DNA of 64,000 bases from Trichuris trichiura (Eukaryota > Nematoda > Enoplea > Trichinellida > Trichuridae), in assembly GCA_037903355.1 (NCBI GenBank), contig JBAJFE010000042.1, forward strand, positions 1,376,001 to 1,440,000, in the 5' to 3' direction. Position 1 is the first letter of the stretch; each line of letters begins with the position of its first letter. The translations under genes and the position numbers were made by a program. The notes beneath the pieces were generated by a model that searched no databases, was not told the DNA's origin, and saw nothing but the letters and a program-made list of their open reading frames with translations. Of this stretch, positions 1 to 12,387 are shown piece after piece.

Positions 1-392
1 AAGGGAACAAGTGCTGCGTAAATGCTAGAGGGGACTGGGTCCTAAGGAGTCTAGTATTTTTAAAATTTTAACCCCTTACAACTTCTGATGTACTTGTACG
101 TAATCTAAAACTGTGGCTCAATCAAGTTTATTAAGAACAGGGTTTTTGAAAGTTGAAGACGTTGAGTTCCATCTTGTTACGCGGTTTGTCTCCTGCCGGA
201 CAGAAACACCTCATTCTTAATAACCAGTACTTTTGTGCCAAAAGTGATGCGTTATTCTCACATAAAATCAGAGAGATCTGTTTTTGATATAGAGCACATC
301 TGTTTAACGATAAACAAACGACGTCGCAAGTGGAAGGTCAGAGGAACGAGCAGAACAAGCTGTGCTCAGCTGATATCAGTTTAATAATAACG

Positions 393-553
393 GTTACGGC
401 GACACTGATTGCTCAAGTTTAGGTCAATTCTGATTTGTTAATTTTCTGTCAATGCTGATCGTCCATCCAATTGAAACTGTCTTGCCTCAACTTCAACAGG
501 AAAACTGACCGATCAGAATTGACTTAGACTTGAGCAGTCAGCGTCGCCGTAAC
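393..553. repeat. Inverted repeat, arms about 42 bp
   Basis: The left arm (393-434) begins GTTACGGCGAC. The right arm (512-553) is its reverse complement with a few mismatches and ends GTCGCCGTAAC. The arms are separated by about 77 bp. It resembles a small foldback or MITE. No transposase or clear target duplication was found. Confidence 0.7.
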
Positions 554-935
554 TGGGCCCATCATTACCACCCCTTATTTAGTTAGGGGAAGTTCTTATG
601 AACCGTAATAGACGGTAATCTTTTTCCCAGCGCGTTTAATATTTATTATAGTGCAGCAGATTAGACACAGGCGCACTTGACCATATTTTTTAGGTACAGC
701 AACATGTTACTTGCTTGCTACAAATGCCAATATATGGTAATTTGGTATGACTGGAAATGTAGAAGCAGCTTGGTTGCGTTGTATCGGTTCCGCTATGTTA
801 TGTCAGCTCGCTGTTGGTTTACTCTTCACTGAGCTATTACGCAGGTAAATCCCGAAGACATTCAATGAACTATGCGTGTATATGTATGTATCAGAGATAC
901 TGGGGCGACATCTGGCAATGGTCATGCCTCTAGTC

Positions 936-1412
936 CAATGTTTCTCAATGACAGGATTGATAGCGCCCCCTGTGAACGTTTTCCAGCGTTTGAGCCCCCC
1001 CCCTAATGCTGATCGACAAAGTTCGAGCGCGCTGATTGGCTGGAAGGGAGAACAGGGGTAGCCATGACGTCATAATGTAGGTGCTGCGCAAAGTTATGTG
1101 TGGAAAGCGTTTCCTGCATAGTGTGTCGAACACTTACTCTCTCACATCCTAGCCGACTGGCCGCCCCGAGTCCTCCATTCCAGCAGTCAAAACTGCGAGG
1201 CGCAACAGCATGCAGCTTTCTCTTAGGCAGAGAGGCACAATATCTGACCCGTGGGCCATACCTTCTAAGGCACTTCAGCACGATCGCCCAGGTGGGGCAT
1301 GTGCCCCCCGCAGATCAAAAGAGCCCCCCAAGGGCCCCCTCGGCGATTTAAGCTCCCCTGGACCTCAAGAATGTCTCTCCGTGGGGCATATGCTCTACCA
1401 TGAGAATCATTG
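936..1412. mobile_element. hAT-type MITE with 8-bp target duplication
   Basis: The ends are short terminal inverted repeats: the left reads CAATGTTTCTCA and the right, reverse-complemented, reads CAATGATTCTCA. The flanks are ctctagtc (928-935) and ctctagcc (1413-1420), a 7/8 match, as expected for the 8-bp duplication made by hAT transposases. The internal G/C-rich end sequence, including the string CCAGGTGGGGCATGTGCCCC near 1290, also occurs near 41165 beside the decayed hAT transposase. This copy therefore looks like an internally deleted derivative of that family. It has no coding capacity. Confidence 0.75.
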
Positions 1413-2250
1413 CTCTAGCCTATATAACACGATACAATAGGTAGAGTCTTTAGACAGAAATGAAAAACTATCAGTTACTGCAAAGGAAACGATATATAAC
1501 ACGCTCACGGAACGAAAACGTGAATTTTGAAAAGGTTAATTAACCGCAACAGAAAAAGTCACATGGAAGAAATAACGCCGAATGAATTCGTCTCATACTG
1601 GACAGGGAACCGCAAGCTACAAGATTTTTAGAGTTGCCTTTAAAACAATACGATAAAAAGATAAATAATTTTTCAAGGTAATAGCAAGTGCACGGTTAAC
1701 GGAACTTCTAAGACTAAAGGACGACATTGCAAAAGTTGCACTGCACAAGTTGTATTCAACTTGTCCAGTGCAACTAAACGCGCCCACAGATATAATGAGT
1801 AGAACAGAGGAAAGTTTGAAATGTAGGCACAGCAGGGGCAGCTACTATTCAGCTCTCTCGCCTTACTTTAGCAGCTGGAAAATCTCGACACTATTAAATT
1901 ATGTTGAAAAAATAAAAAATTTCGAATACAGAGTAGTATTTTAATTCTGCAATGGCGGAAACGTTTCGTACAACGTCTCCTCAAGCGACACTACTGAAAT
2001 GTGCTTTCCAGAGTCCAAAAGTAAAGTTGAGTACGCATATTTTGGAAACGTTAAGCTTACAGCCACCAACTTTTATTCAGCACTTCTCCGATATTCGTTT
2101 CTTAAAATATGCTGACGTTCTTCGCGATGTACCTGCACACTATTTATTAATCGTTTTTATTCACTGTATGATTCGGTTGTATTGTATCAGTTGTTTTTAG
2201 TTCGGAACGCCGAACATTGCTTTCACTCACAGCAAGCTTTACTATCTGCT

Positions 2251-3048
2251 ATGATCCTTCCGCTGCACGTTGCAGCGCGTGCTCGTTCAACCAGCATACT
2301 GTCCAATGCATTGGTAAGCCGTTGCCTGTTTACAACAGCGAGCAACGGTGGGGCACTGAAGTCAGCGAAGTTGGCCCAACCTTTGGGGCTGCTGTCCAGC
2401 GTTCTGCAAAATAACTGTTTGCGAAACTCTGCTATGGTTTGTGGGAATGGCGGAAAGTCACTCGTCATTGCTCGTCCGGTCGTCGCTCTGTCTCCGGTTT
2501 CCAAGCGTGCAATGTCTACTGAAGTTGGTAAGTTTTTTTCTGCTGGCTTCTTAGTGTCTTCATGTAACAATATGCAGTGCAACAATGACCTTAACTTGAG
2601 CTTCAAAGCATGTATTTTAAACTGTATCTGGTACGAGCGTTCCGCGTTGTCTGCATTCCGTGTTTAGTTGAAGTTCCTCCAAGTCATTCGGGAATATTCA
2701 GCATGGAGCGTATTCTTGCTGCATTAATGCTGCCGTTGTTCCCTACTGCACTTTTCGTGCATAATGCCACAATCGACTACGCGCTTGCCGCAACGGTTGC
2801 TTTGCATGTCCACTGGTAAGTTGCATATGCTCGTTGCCTATGCTGTTATTTACGTCGCTGTGTATTTCAGGGGTTTGCACGTTGTTGTTGAAGACTATGC
2901 AAGGCCGTTCGTCGTCGGCGAAACTCTATCAAAGCTGTGCGCTAAGAGTGTGTATTTAGTGTCGATTTTGATGTTCGCTGGGCTACTTCATTTTAACTAT
3001 GCCGATGTGGGGATCACCAAAGCGTTTGAGATGATTTGGGCTCTTTGA
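2251..3048 (+). CDS. SDHD: Succinate dehydrogenase cytochrome b small subunit (complex II), 3 exons
   Basis: This is the membrane-anchor subunit of mitochondrial complex II, which carries heme b and helps form the ubiquinone site. Exons are 2251-2527, 2668-2815 and 2871-3048. Phases agree and introns are GT-AG (140 and 55 nt), giving about 200 residues. The first 90 or so residues are rich in Ala, Ser, Arg and Leu without acidic clusters, as for a mitochondrial presequence, and are longer than in human SDHD. Exon 2 contains the S-x-x-MER region and a hydrophobic helix ending in LHVHW, where the His is the expected heme ligand. Exon 3 continues with G-x-H-V-V-V-EDY, then a helix ending in FNYADVGITKA and a C-terminal W-A-L, all typical of the family. 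The start was chosen as the first ATG giving a presequence. The main alternative is a later start, which would shorten only the transit peptide. Confidence 0.92.
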
Positions 3049-6000
3049 TTGCGACTTACAGCGGTAGCATGCGATTCCAACTTCTCTTTCGAAGCAGTTA
3101 ATCGTAAACGCATTTGAAATCTTGGATAGTCATTAAAATGCTACTATTTCTCTCCTTTGTGCGAGGCAGATAATTAATTTTTAAATTTATTTTCCAATGG
3201 CTATGTGTGCGCACCTGCTCCTTGTAGGGGAACAATTTCAGCTTTCTCAAATGACTTTTGAAAGTATTACTTGTACGCAAACGCATCCATTTCGTAAAAA
3301 ATTCAATTTGACCACTGTTGCACTTAGTTTCCAAAGAATACTTGGGACAGCTTTTCTCCGGGGAGAATTTCTAGGCGAATGCAGGCTATTTTAAGCCATC
3401 ACATGATTTCTGCATTTTCGCGCAAGAACAAACCTGGTTATCGTCCGGTTCCTGTATTGTTCGCAACCAAGTAGAGAAAGGGACCCTACATTTTTTTCAG
3501 AAGTGTTGCAATCACCATATGAGTAAAATTATTGCTGTGGATGACTGGTATTTATAAAATGTATTGCTTAAACTAACATATGAGTTTTTTGTGTAAGAGC
3601 GGTAGTGCATGCAGTCGTAATCAATCTTTTGGAAACTAGAAACAAATGGCAAGCTAACATTGACTGATATTTTGTTTAGCGCTGCTAACACGGCTACGTT
3701 CGCGAAACAATATCTTAAGTTTCTAAGTATAGCTGACAGCAAGTCTTAACTGCTTCAGTGTTTTACCCGTTTTTTAGAAAATCACAACAAAAGAACTGCC
3801 CTGAAGGACATAGGCGGAAAGTCTGCATCAGCTAAATAAAATCGCGTCTTGCACCATTGGAAAACAACTTACTTGTTTATATAGGGCTATGCAAATGTTC
3901 GCGCCATTTTTTAAGAATTGAAACACTGGTAAGAACAAGTTACGGCAACAATACTTACTTAAATTGGTTCCATTGTAAAGGACGACTATCTGCCAAATGA
4001 ATGCGAAGGTAGCAGAGTCACTGCGGCTGAAATCTAAAGAAATGAATCTCCTACTACTACACATCTTCGATTTGGGTCGAACGCCCTCAACGCAAGTCCT
4101 GGTGTAGTGAACAGAACAGATAGTGATCTAACGGATCAATATTTCATGAATACACTCCGGATATCAGGTTTGCTCTGACCGAATAAGGGCAGCATTTTTT
4201 GTTTTGCTTGCCTCGACATGAGTTCGTGATGCGGTTCGAGCTACCACTAATTCCAGGTGCCTTTCGGTCGCTTCGCTTAAAACGGGTACCGACGGCTTTC
4301 AGTAGGTTTCGTCCATATACGGGAATGGTCAAAATTTTGGGTAGTAGTAGTAGTAGTAGAGTAGTCATAAATATGACCTTCAGTATTTTGACCATTTGGT
4401 ATTTTGAGCGATCGGTATTTTCACTATCGATATTATGACTTTTGGTTTTATGATCACCGTTTTCTTCAGCTTTCATCTGAGCTAGTTCGTAACACTTGTG
4501 ATGTACCAAGCACTTACAATCCCGAAACTTTGTGTTCAAGTAGCCGTTGGCCTTTTTAAACGAAAAAGCGGGAACAAGAGCTATATAGAGCTGAGCTGAA
4601 CAAGAGCTGAGGCATACGAGATTACGAAAGTTTTCAGCTCTTCTTCTGTTCCTAACTCTTTTGAACATTTTCACGCACATGTCCATCATGACTGTATAAG
4701 AATCAGTAATTTGAAGCTGTACAAGCTCTCCTTCTGAGCCGATCTACGGAAACTCGCGGCGACTTGTAATCAAAGTTTAGCTCTCTAATTAAGTGTTAAG
4801 CGACAAAATTCGTCGGCGACTGTTGAATGTTTGCCAGGACGAGGTTCACTCGTGTAGCTGAATAAGTTTGTGCGTTGCTCAGTTTCCTTTCAGCAAACAG
4901 TTTTTGACGAAGCCGAGGCTAATCAAATGGTTGAAACTATACCAGAACTCAGACGAAATTGCTGCTGCTGTGAAAAAGGTGCTTTTGCACAACAGAAAAA
5001 ACATAGACTGCAGATACCATGACCATGGTACGGAGTAGGCTTTCTCGAGGCACAGTTCTAAACATTCTACATAGTTGCCTGAAGGTGCCAAAGGAAATGA
5101 GTGTTGAGTGCCCAAAGCTTGTCAAAAAAGGAGAGATTAGAGTTGTTGGAAAAACCTGATATATTTTGGGGCTTATAGTAGTCGGTTACGAGTTCTGGCT
5201 GCCACTAGAACCCCAAATCCCAGCAACAAAGCATGAACTGGAAATACGTCCGTTCTCAAAGCTCAGTAATAGTCTCAGTTGAGCCTAAGTAAGGAGATTT
5301 TCGGCTAGGTTCGCCTGGAATTCGGGGAGAAATCTTCCAATTGATTATATGAAGCAAGAAGCCAACATCATGAATAAATACTGTGCGAATTAGCTCCATC
5401 AGCCTCGAAATGCAGTCAAGAAAAATGTAGGGAAAAGCTGTTGCTTAAGGTACTACTTCTGCAAGTCCAAGTCCACAGATCAAAACTTCCGCAGCTGCAA
5501 CCCAGCAGTGTGGAGTCGGTCAGGTCAATCACTTACCCTATAGTCCTGAATGCACCCAGTGACTACATTTTTGTTCGGAAATCAGAGGCAGCACCTTAGA
5601 GGAACGAGACTTGTAGACGACAATGAGGTGCAATGGCCAGCTAAAGAGCACTTTAACCCAAACGAAAAATCCTTTCCGTGACTTAATGTATTTGAAATTT
5701 CGACGCAAAAAATGCTTTGAAATTCGTGGACTTTATATATGCTTCGAAAGACAGGATGTCTTTTAACAGGCTTGAATAGTTTCATAATAGATCTTCAGAT
5801 TCACGGGTTTGGCCTGTCGGATGTGAATCTGAAGATCTATTATCAAACTTTGCTTACATTTATGACCCGGCCATTTATGTCCATCCAACAGGCCAAACCC
5901 GTGAATCTGAAGATCTATTATGAGACTTTATATATGGTCATATTAATGTTTCGCTTTCTTAGGCGGCCAGAAACGTTTTGCATCCACTGTAAAACGAGGA

Positions 6001-6987
6001 TGTTGCTCCCTAAAAGCACAGCTTTGTAATGGGATTAAGTTTTTTCATTTGCAAATCCTTCCGCGGTATAAGCTACAGAAAAGGTCTTCAAATAAGAAAG
6101 AACGCTGCTTCAGTACGTAAATGTGTACGTATGCACCTTCGGCGTCCAAGGATAAGTGCTGCATTCCTTTGCATGAAAGTCTGCTAGCTTTTACCACCAT
6201 TACATCCGTGCTGCCAGTAAGTTTGCAGGCGGTTATTCAGCGCAATGAAAACTACATTGAATAGAGAATGTTGCTATAAACTCATTTTGCAAATGCCTTA
6301 GTTTCTCATAAATGTAAGCTAAATTTTGCGCCAACCAACTAAATATTCCAGACGCGCAAAAGCAGTCTACGAATGTTTTCCCTGTGCCGTGTGTCCCAGT
6401 GCTTAGAAAGCAAAGTCGACTTTCACGACAACACAGTCGGCTTAGTCTTATCTAGTCAGACATATATCGCAGGCGTATGGATTAATTAACGTTGTTGCAA
6501 AAGGAAACAGTTTTCACCTCTTGCATATATCCAGTAATAACCGCTCTGTTAAGTTAACTGAAAGGTTGTTTCAATAATAGGTTGTTCAAAGATAAGCAAA
6601 ACAAATCATAGCGTCGTGACACATGTGAAGAGAATTAAGAAAAACTGATCTCTTCTAACAACAAGCGCATTTTCTCCTACTCAAAACCTAGGAGGACTGC
6701 GGCTGCCAGGAGCCATAATGCGCATACAATGTTGGTGTACTGCTACCGTGCTTTAGTTGTTTACGTTTTAAAAATTTTAAATTTATTTTGAAAGCAACTT
6801 ATTCGTCTCGTATTGTAAAAATTCACGTGGAAAAAAATGAAAATAAAAAATAAACTTTCTTTCACTTGCGTACATAGTACTTATGGTTCCCCATAAGACA
6901 CAGCTAATTATTGAAAAAGGTTTAAAGGGTTCACAAACATTTTATTGACCTATATTTGCATCATTTCCATTTTTTTTTTTGGTAGGT
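3049..6987. other. Gene-poor spacer between SDHD and the M16 protease
   Basis: About 3.9 kb of AT-rich sequence with no recognisable gene. A 181-codon open frame on the minus strand (4689-4144) has no family signature, and its Leu run comes from a short TAG-type microsatellite at about 4344-4361. A three-part palindrome at 5784-5921 is listed separately. The final part contains the 3' flank of the M16 protease. Confidence 0.5.
5784..5921. repeat. Inverted repeat with an additional partial copy in the loop
   Basis: The left arm (5784-5817) is matched as reverse complement by the right arm (5888-5921), 34 bp each. A third partial copy in right-arm orientation (5823-5843) sits just after the left arm, so two alternative hairpins are possible, with the left arm pairing to either copy. 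There is no coding content. It may be a foldback element or a replication-slippage product. Confidence 0.75.
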
Positions 6988-9900
6988 TCACTCGTCCGCA
7001 TCTATTCCACTAGGAGAAAGAATTCCAATGGGCGGCACTCGAATATGAGGTTTGGCCCGTGGATATAGGGGCAGATAAGCTTTGAACTCACCTATATTTT
7101 TGACCTTCTCAACCTTTAAGCACAAGCAGTTCAAAAACCTTAGCTGAACAAAGACGCAAGAGGTTACCGGAGATGGGTCAGTAGGTGCTTCTCGTTTAGC
7201 GCGTGCTTGTTTTTTCTGCTCGGTAGAAAATACTCTAACGCTGAGTTTCCGCCTCTCCCTAGCATGCATCGCTATAAACTGCTGCAATAGAAAACTTTTG
7301 CAGTCGTGTAGAACACACAACGTTTACTAACCTTGACGAACTGTAGCAGCTCATCTTTCGTAATCTTCTTCAATTCAGCCACTTCGTCAACATCTGAACA
7401 GAAACATCAACTGTCACACGATAGGTTAGAATGAGAGACATGCCTCTGTTGAAGTGATATTGCTCGGAAGTTATTTCTGCCCAATATTTGGCCGAAGCAG
7501 CTGACAACTTTTTCGGTTTGTCCAAACGCTTCGCCTCAAGACTTGCCTTGTGCTGTTCGAACTCGTCATTCGGCATTTTCTCTAATTCTGCCTGTAATCG
7601 CAAGTAAAATTCTTGCTATAACGAAACAGTAAGAGTTGAAACTGACCAGCATCTGCTCCAGGAAGAGTTCAATACGATTCTCTACGTAGGCTGGGGACCG
7701 ATCAGATTGAACAATGACGCGCAACCCTTGAGTGCCGTGCGCCCGGCGCATTCCGCTGAACACAATGTAGCCTAAACGCGAGAATTGATTCCGGAAAAAT
7801 GACATTATCCTTCACAAGCCTAGTTGTTCTTTTGTGCGCAGTTGATCAAAGCATGGCTCTTGAATAATTTGAACAAACAATTCCAACAACATATTCTCAC
7901 GTGTCTTTTCGACACCGACTTGGAGCAATAGCTCGATTGCGGAATTAGCGTGAACTTTGTTTTCCGCCTCGAAAACTACTTGATTTCCTACAGGAATACT
8001 GTATGATTTCAAAGAGAATGACCACGCAGCGCTTATTTCTACCGACGGGCAACTGTAACTCTCGAAACAATGGAACCTGACTGGCCAGCAGAGGTTTCGA
8101 AGCTCGATTTCTGAAAATAACTTCCCGAATGAGACGCACCGAACTAACGGCCTCCTAAAACATCATTTACTAAGAACGAGTTCAACCCTGAAGTACCAAC
8201 TGGCTGACCTCTTCGGTGGCGTTGCCGTGGACCAGCGCTTCTATGTGCAAAGCAGAAAAAAGATCCGTTTTAAACTTTTCCAGGTCTTCCAAAACGATGT
8301 CTGTCAATTCTCTGTTACTCCGGCGGAAATACACAATGCAATAGAATGCTGACCTGTTGCCTCTTTCAGAAGTTCCTGCTTGGACCACATTCGCTCGGAA
8401 AGAAGTAGCGAGGTGTAATAGGCCGAGTGTTGATACGGTTGCTCCATTTCAAAATTGCGCAACTGTCGCACGTATCGTTCTTTCGCCCAATCAAAGGTTT
8501 TCGCGTCGAACTTTATAGACAACATTTTTTCGACTACTTTTTCAAGAAGAACGCTCATCTTTTCGTTGAAGCCACTGACATTGAGTTGGAGGGTTTGCTG
8601 AGTTGCAAAAATTGAATACTTCAATCCAGCCAATGTAGCGTTGTACGTGTACTCATTAAGAGCTTCCTTCAACATTTTCACGTACATGTGGGCTCTAACC
8701 GCTTCCGTTGGATCTGAGCTCAATTTTGGCGATCGTAGCATTACCTAAAATGTCTGGGATAACACGGGATAGACCAATTCGTTCTCGTATATACCTGTTA
8801 AATATCTCAATTAAATTAACTGCTAGCACTATCAACGCCTCCAATATATCTCAAGACTAACTCTCATACTACGAAAAGGATAACGATTAGTCAGAGTGAA
8901 CGGAAAGTAAGTACATCAAAACAAAAATCTTCACACTTACTTGAACTACACATTTCGGTAACAGAAACTCGTCGTCTTTCTTGTACCACAAACGGATATA
9001 GTCGTCACAGACGACCATAGTAGGTTCAGTGCGCTTTTCATCGCGTGCCCGCAAGTCAAATTTTGTGGGAATAAATTCGTTTTGAGATGGTATCTTAAGA
9101 AAGTTCGACGGTTTGGCCGACTTGCATTGTTGCAAGAACGACGAACTTAGCTTCTCCACAGCGTAGTCAACGCCGTACCAACGTTCTTTGCTGTTAGTTT
9201 TACCTTCAAACGTCTTGGACAGAACGAAAAGAAGCATATTTTCTGGCACCATCTTCTCCAACAAATTGTACACCAAATCGGGGCGAAACTCGTCCATACG
9301 GTACGGAGCAAACAGCACTTCTTCAATGGGATAATGGTGCATATCCGAAGCGAGAGATGTAGTCAGCTTCGAAGGTTTTTCCTTGTCCTTGAAGCGAAAT
9401 TCAATGTTACCCAATTTTTCGCATTCCCGGTGTATCCACTCCTCGACACCGCGAGTTCGAATTAAATTGATTCCCTCGAAGACGAGCTGCACAATCTCTT
9501 CCACGTGCTCGAGGCCAGCCTCAGTCAAGTCCAGGTCAACACAGAAACTGCTAAACCCACGAGCCAGGTTTCGAGGACCAGCGCATATCGAAGAAACCCA
9601 ACCTCGGCGCTTAAATTCGGACAGCAAACTGCCGGCACCCTCGTGTCCTAATAAGTGAGACGGCAGCTGAGCTGGATTAGACTTGTAGAACGAGGTCAGA
9701 TCGTGAATGGGAAAGTAGATATGCATAGATCTCAGATCTTTGATTGGAACTACATTTATACGGCTGCCTAGAATATCCGATGAATAAGGCTGGTCGCTCC
9801 AGCTGAACCTCTCCAATTGCTTATTCATCACGTCACCAAATAGTGGTGTGATTGATGCTTCCAGTTCGTCAAGGCTTTCGCGTCCAAGTACACAAAGCGA

Positions 9901-11829
9901 CATTAAATTCGAGGAGTAGTACTGCCGATGGAACTTCAGTAGCTCATTGCGAGTATCGAGCCCGTGTGATCGGGGATCTTCAAACAATGTTTTCAAACTG
10001 CCAGTACCAAACTTGCTGTAATCGTGATCCGGTCGAGCCAAGCTACTCTCAAGCTGCGCCAGACGCCACTGGTCTTCCTTCATGTAATTCGAATTTTCAG
10101 AATCCACTGCATTCACTTCGCGTTCCGTCCCGTCCGCAGTAAAGAGGGGGCAGATAAAGAAAGGTGCGAAGCTGGAATGGAATAACGAACATTACACTGT
10201 AAAGGTAAGACAAAAACTTTGACGAGCACAATGCATACTTAAAAAACATCAGCCTTTCTACAACGAAACTGCTTCGTAAAAGCACTTAGGCGTTATGATG
10301 ATACCACTACAATTGGATTCTGGTTAATTACATGACTATTTTTCAATAATTACTGCTTTTCAAAAAGTATTCTAACAAACACGTACGTCCTAACTCAACA
10401 GAAATAATAAACAGCATTGCAGTCCATCACTTTATGAACAGAATACTCATGTTATTGATACAATAGTTGTCTAAGGACAGAAATGTTTTAGGCATTGGGC
10501 GCAGAATGCTCAACTATCACATTAATACAAATAGCTCATTTTGACGACTCCTATTTGTGAAATTCGCCAATCAGAACAGGGGACCGCAACAGCTTTAGAA
10601 ACGCTGAGCCAAATCAGTTACGTCATTTTTTAAGCTCAGCGCTTTCGTACAGTTAATGAACAATAGCCGATCTAATATTTCGTGATAAAAGCAACTGCTC
10701 TCAGCTCGAAAAAGAAAATTTAATCTGACTCGCTTTACTGAGGTTGCCTAGAACCATTCCGGCAATTACACTGGACAAGAGTACAGTTCTATTTAAACAT
10801 TTACAAACCTGCACACAACCAAGTAAGCCAGTACTGGCAGCAGAAACCGGAATGCTCTTCCATTAAACCTATTTTTTTTTCAAAATAGTCCTCCACATTT
10901 AATTCAAATGCTATGACAGAATTGAACCAGTTACAAGCTGTTTTAGTCAGCGGCTGAATTTTGAAACAAATGTGCTCGAAGTTATTTTCTGGAGAACGTT
11001 CGTTGAAAAGGTAAAGGACTGCGGAATCAATTTTCATGATATGCTTAACAATACAGCCTGACTCTCGATTCAAAGAGATCGATGGTCTGAAAGAAAGGCA
11101 TCTAGAAAAGGCTAACAGTCATAAATGAAAGAAAAAAATTTGAAAGGACGTCTACAAACGGAATTCCTGAGTACTAGGGAAACTAGCATAGCCTCGTCTC
11201 CTGCGATTTAGCACGAAAGATTGATAGGATAAGTTAGCGGACTCAGGAAACAGCAAAACCAACCTACCGGTCCAGAGCACCCATCAAATGTGGGCTTGCC
11301 ACCTCAAAGTGATAGTTCGTGTGGTCCGTAGACGTGAAAGCATTAGAATTTCCACCATGCGTTGTCAGAAAATTTTGATATTCATTTTCCGTTGGATACT
11401 GAAACATAAGTACGCTTAACCAACTTAGATTTCTGCAAATGAAAATACGACAAGCAATTATCGTAGGGTAATGGCCAACGCAGCAATACGTTATGTATAC
11501 CTTCTCTGTTCCCATGAAAAGCATATGTTCGCAAAAGTGAGCCAGGCCAGGAAGCTCTCTAGGATCGTTCAAATGCCCTAAAATGCCGTTGTTTCATCAA
11601 TTGATCAAGCGAGCCAAGATTTTTAAACAGTGTAAACCATCTGGTTACCAATGTTAAGATCAAGAGATGCTGCCGCTTTTTCAGTCGTCGGATCACTGAC
11701 CAGTAGAACTTTCATTCCATTGCGCAATTCCAGTCCTCTATACAGCCGCTTGTCTTCTGGTGACTTGATAATAGAATCACTGCGACGTGTTACCAACTGT
11801 TCGATAGTTCTCGATGCTGAATTCACCAT
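6988..11829 (-). CDS. IDE: Insulin-degrading-enzyme-like M16 zinc metalloprotease, 13 exons
   Basis: This is a pitrilysin-family (M16A) protease that encloses and degrades short peptides such as insulin and amyloid-like peptides. Exons on the minus strand: 11829-11649, 11577-11501, 11398-11268, 10171-8941, 8744-8354, 8300-8209, 8154-8043, 7987-7820, 7771-7647, 7591-7444, 7393-7332, 7281-7168 and 7113-6988. All phases agree, giving about 985 residues (human IDE 1019). Exon 2 carries the inverted zinc motif HFCEH (HxxEH), and exon 4 carries the downstream Glu region REVNAVDSE. Later exons carry [42 protein letters not shown] and RLDKPKKLS, the conserved C-terminal half. Intron 3 is long (1096 nt) and the rest are 48-196 nt. 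Introns 8 (7819-7772) and 10 (7443-7394) start with GC rather than GT. The start is the first ATG after a possible 5'-UTR or trans-splice acceptor at about 11845. There is no obvious signal peptide. Confidence 0.93.
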
Positions 11830-12387
11830 ACTTTGATTTCTGAAATGATTATGAAGCAATAGACCAAGGACAACAACACCGGGGCTGCGCGAAAACAAGA
11901 AAAGCGATGGCTTGAGTTATTCGCAACGGTACCTCTTGCTGAGGTTGCTAATAATATGAGGAGCACAAAAGCAATCAGTCGTGCGTTTCTGCAATGGAAA
12001 ATGCCTGACCAGGAGTACGAAACGCTTCAGCATAACACGAAACGACCCGAATTACTTGACACGCTTTGGCTATGTCGCAGCGATTGTTGAGACAAACTAG
12101 CAGCCTAAATTAGATAAAATAGCCATAATAAACTCCGGCTTGCTCAACTCTACGTAATTGACCACTTACCACGACAGCCGGATCAAAACCGGTAAGCCTA
12201 CTGTATTTGTACTTGCGGGCACTGTAAGTTTCTGTAAGTGTTACGCGGTGAATTGTTTTGTTTTTGTGAACGAGAAACGCTTTCTCTGCTGTCTTCGTCT
12301 ATTGTTGTAGTTACATGGAATGCTTTATTCAATTATTTAGGTTTAAAACATTTAAAGCGTTCCTCATTCCAAAAGGTTTTGCGCTTT
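11830..12387. promoter_or_regulatory. Shared divergent promoter region of IDE-like gene and RFC4
   Basis: The 558-bp gap separates the two ATG codons, which point away from each other. An AG acceptor-like site near 11845 on the minus strand may mark a 5'-UTR intron or a trans-splice site for the protease gene. I could not identify a TATA box or initiator with confidence, so the regulatory role is inferred from position only. Confidence 0.35.

Larger units (their letters stand above)
1..2250. other. Intergenic region upstream of SDHD
   Basis: I see no convincing protein-coding gene here. The short open frames lack family signatures and several lie inside the MITE at 936-1412. Apart from that MITE and the palindrome at 393-553, the rest is AT-rich unique sequence. 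The SDHD promoter must lie in the last few hundred bases, but I could not pick out a core element. Confidence 0.5.

Noticed and set aside
1952..2200. 82-codon open frame just upstream of SDHD
   Set aside because: No recognisable homology and no splice link to SDHD; more likely promoter or leader sequence.
4144..4689. 181-codon open frame on the minus strand with a run of Leu
   Set aside because: The Leu run is the translation of a TAG-type microsatellite and the rest has no family signature or splice context.
10801..11073. 90-codon open frame inside the long intron of the M16 protease
   Set aside because: It does not match any M16 segment; exon 3 joins exon 4 in phase without it.
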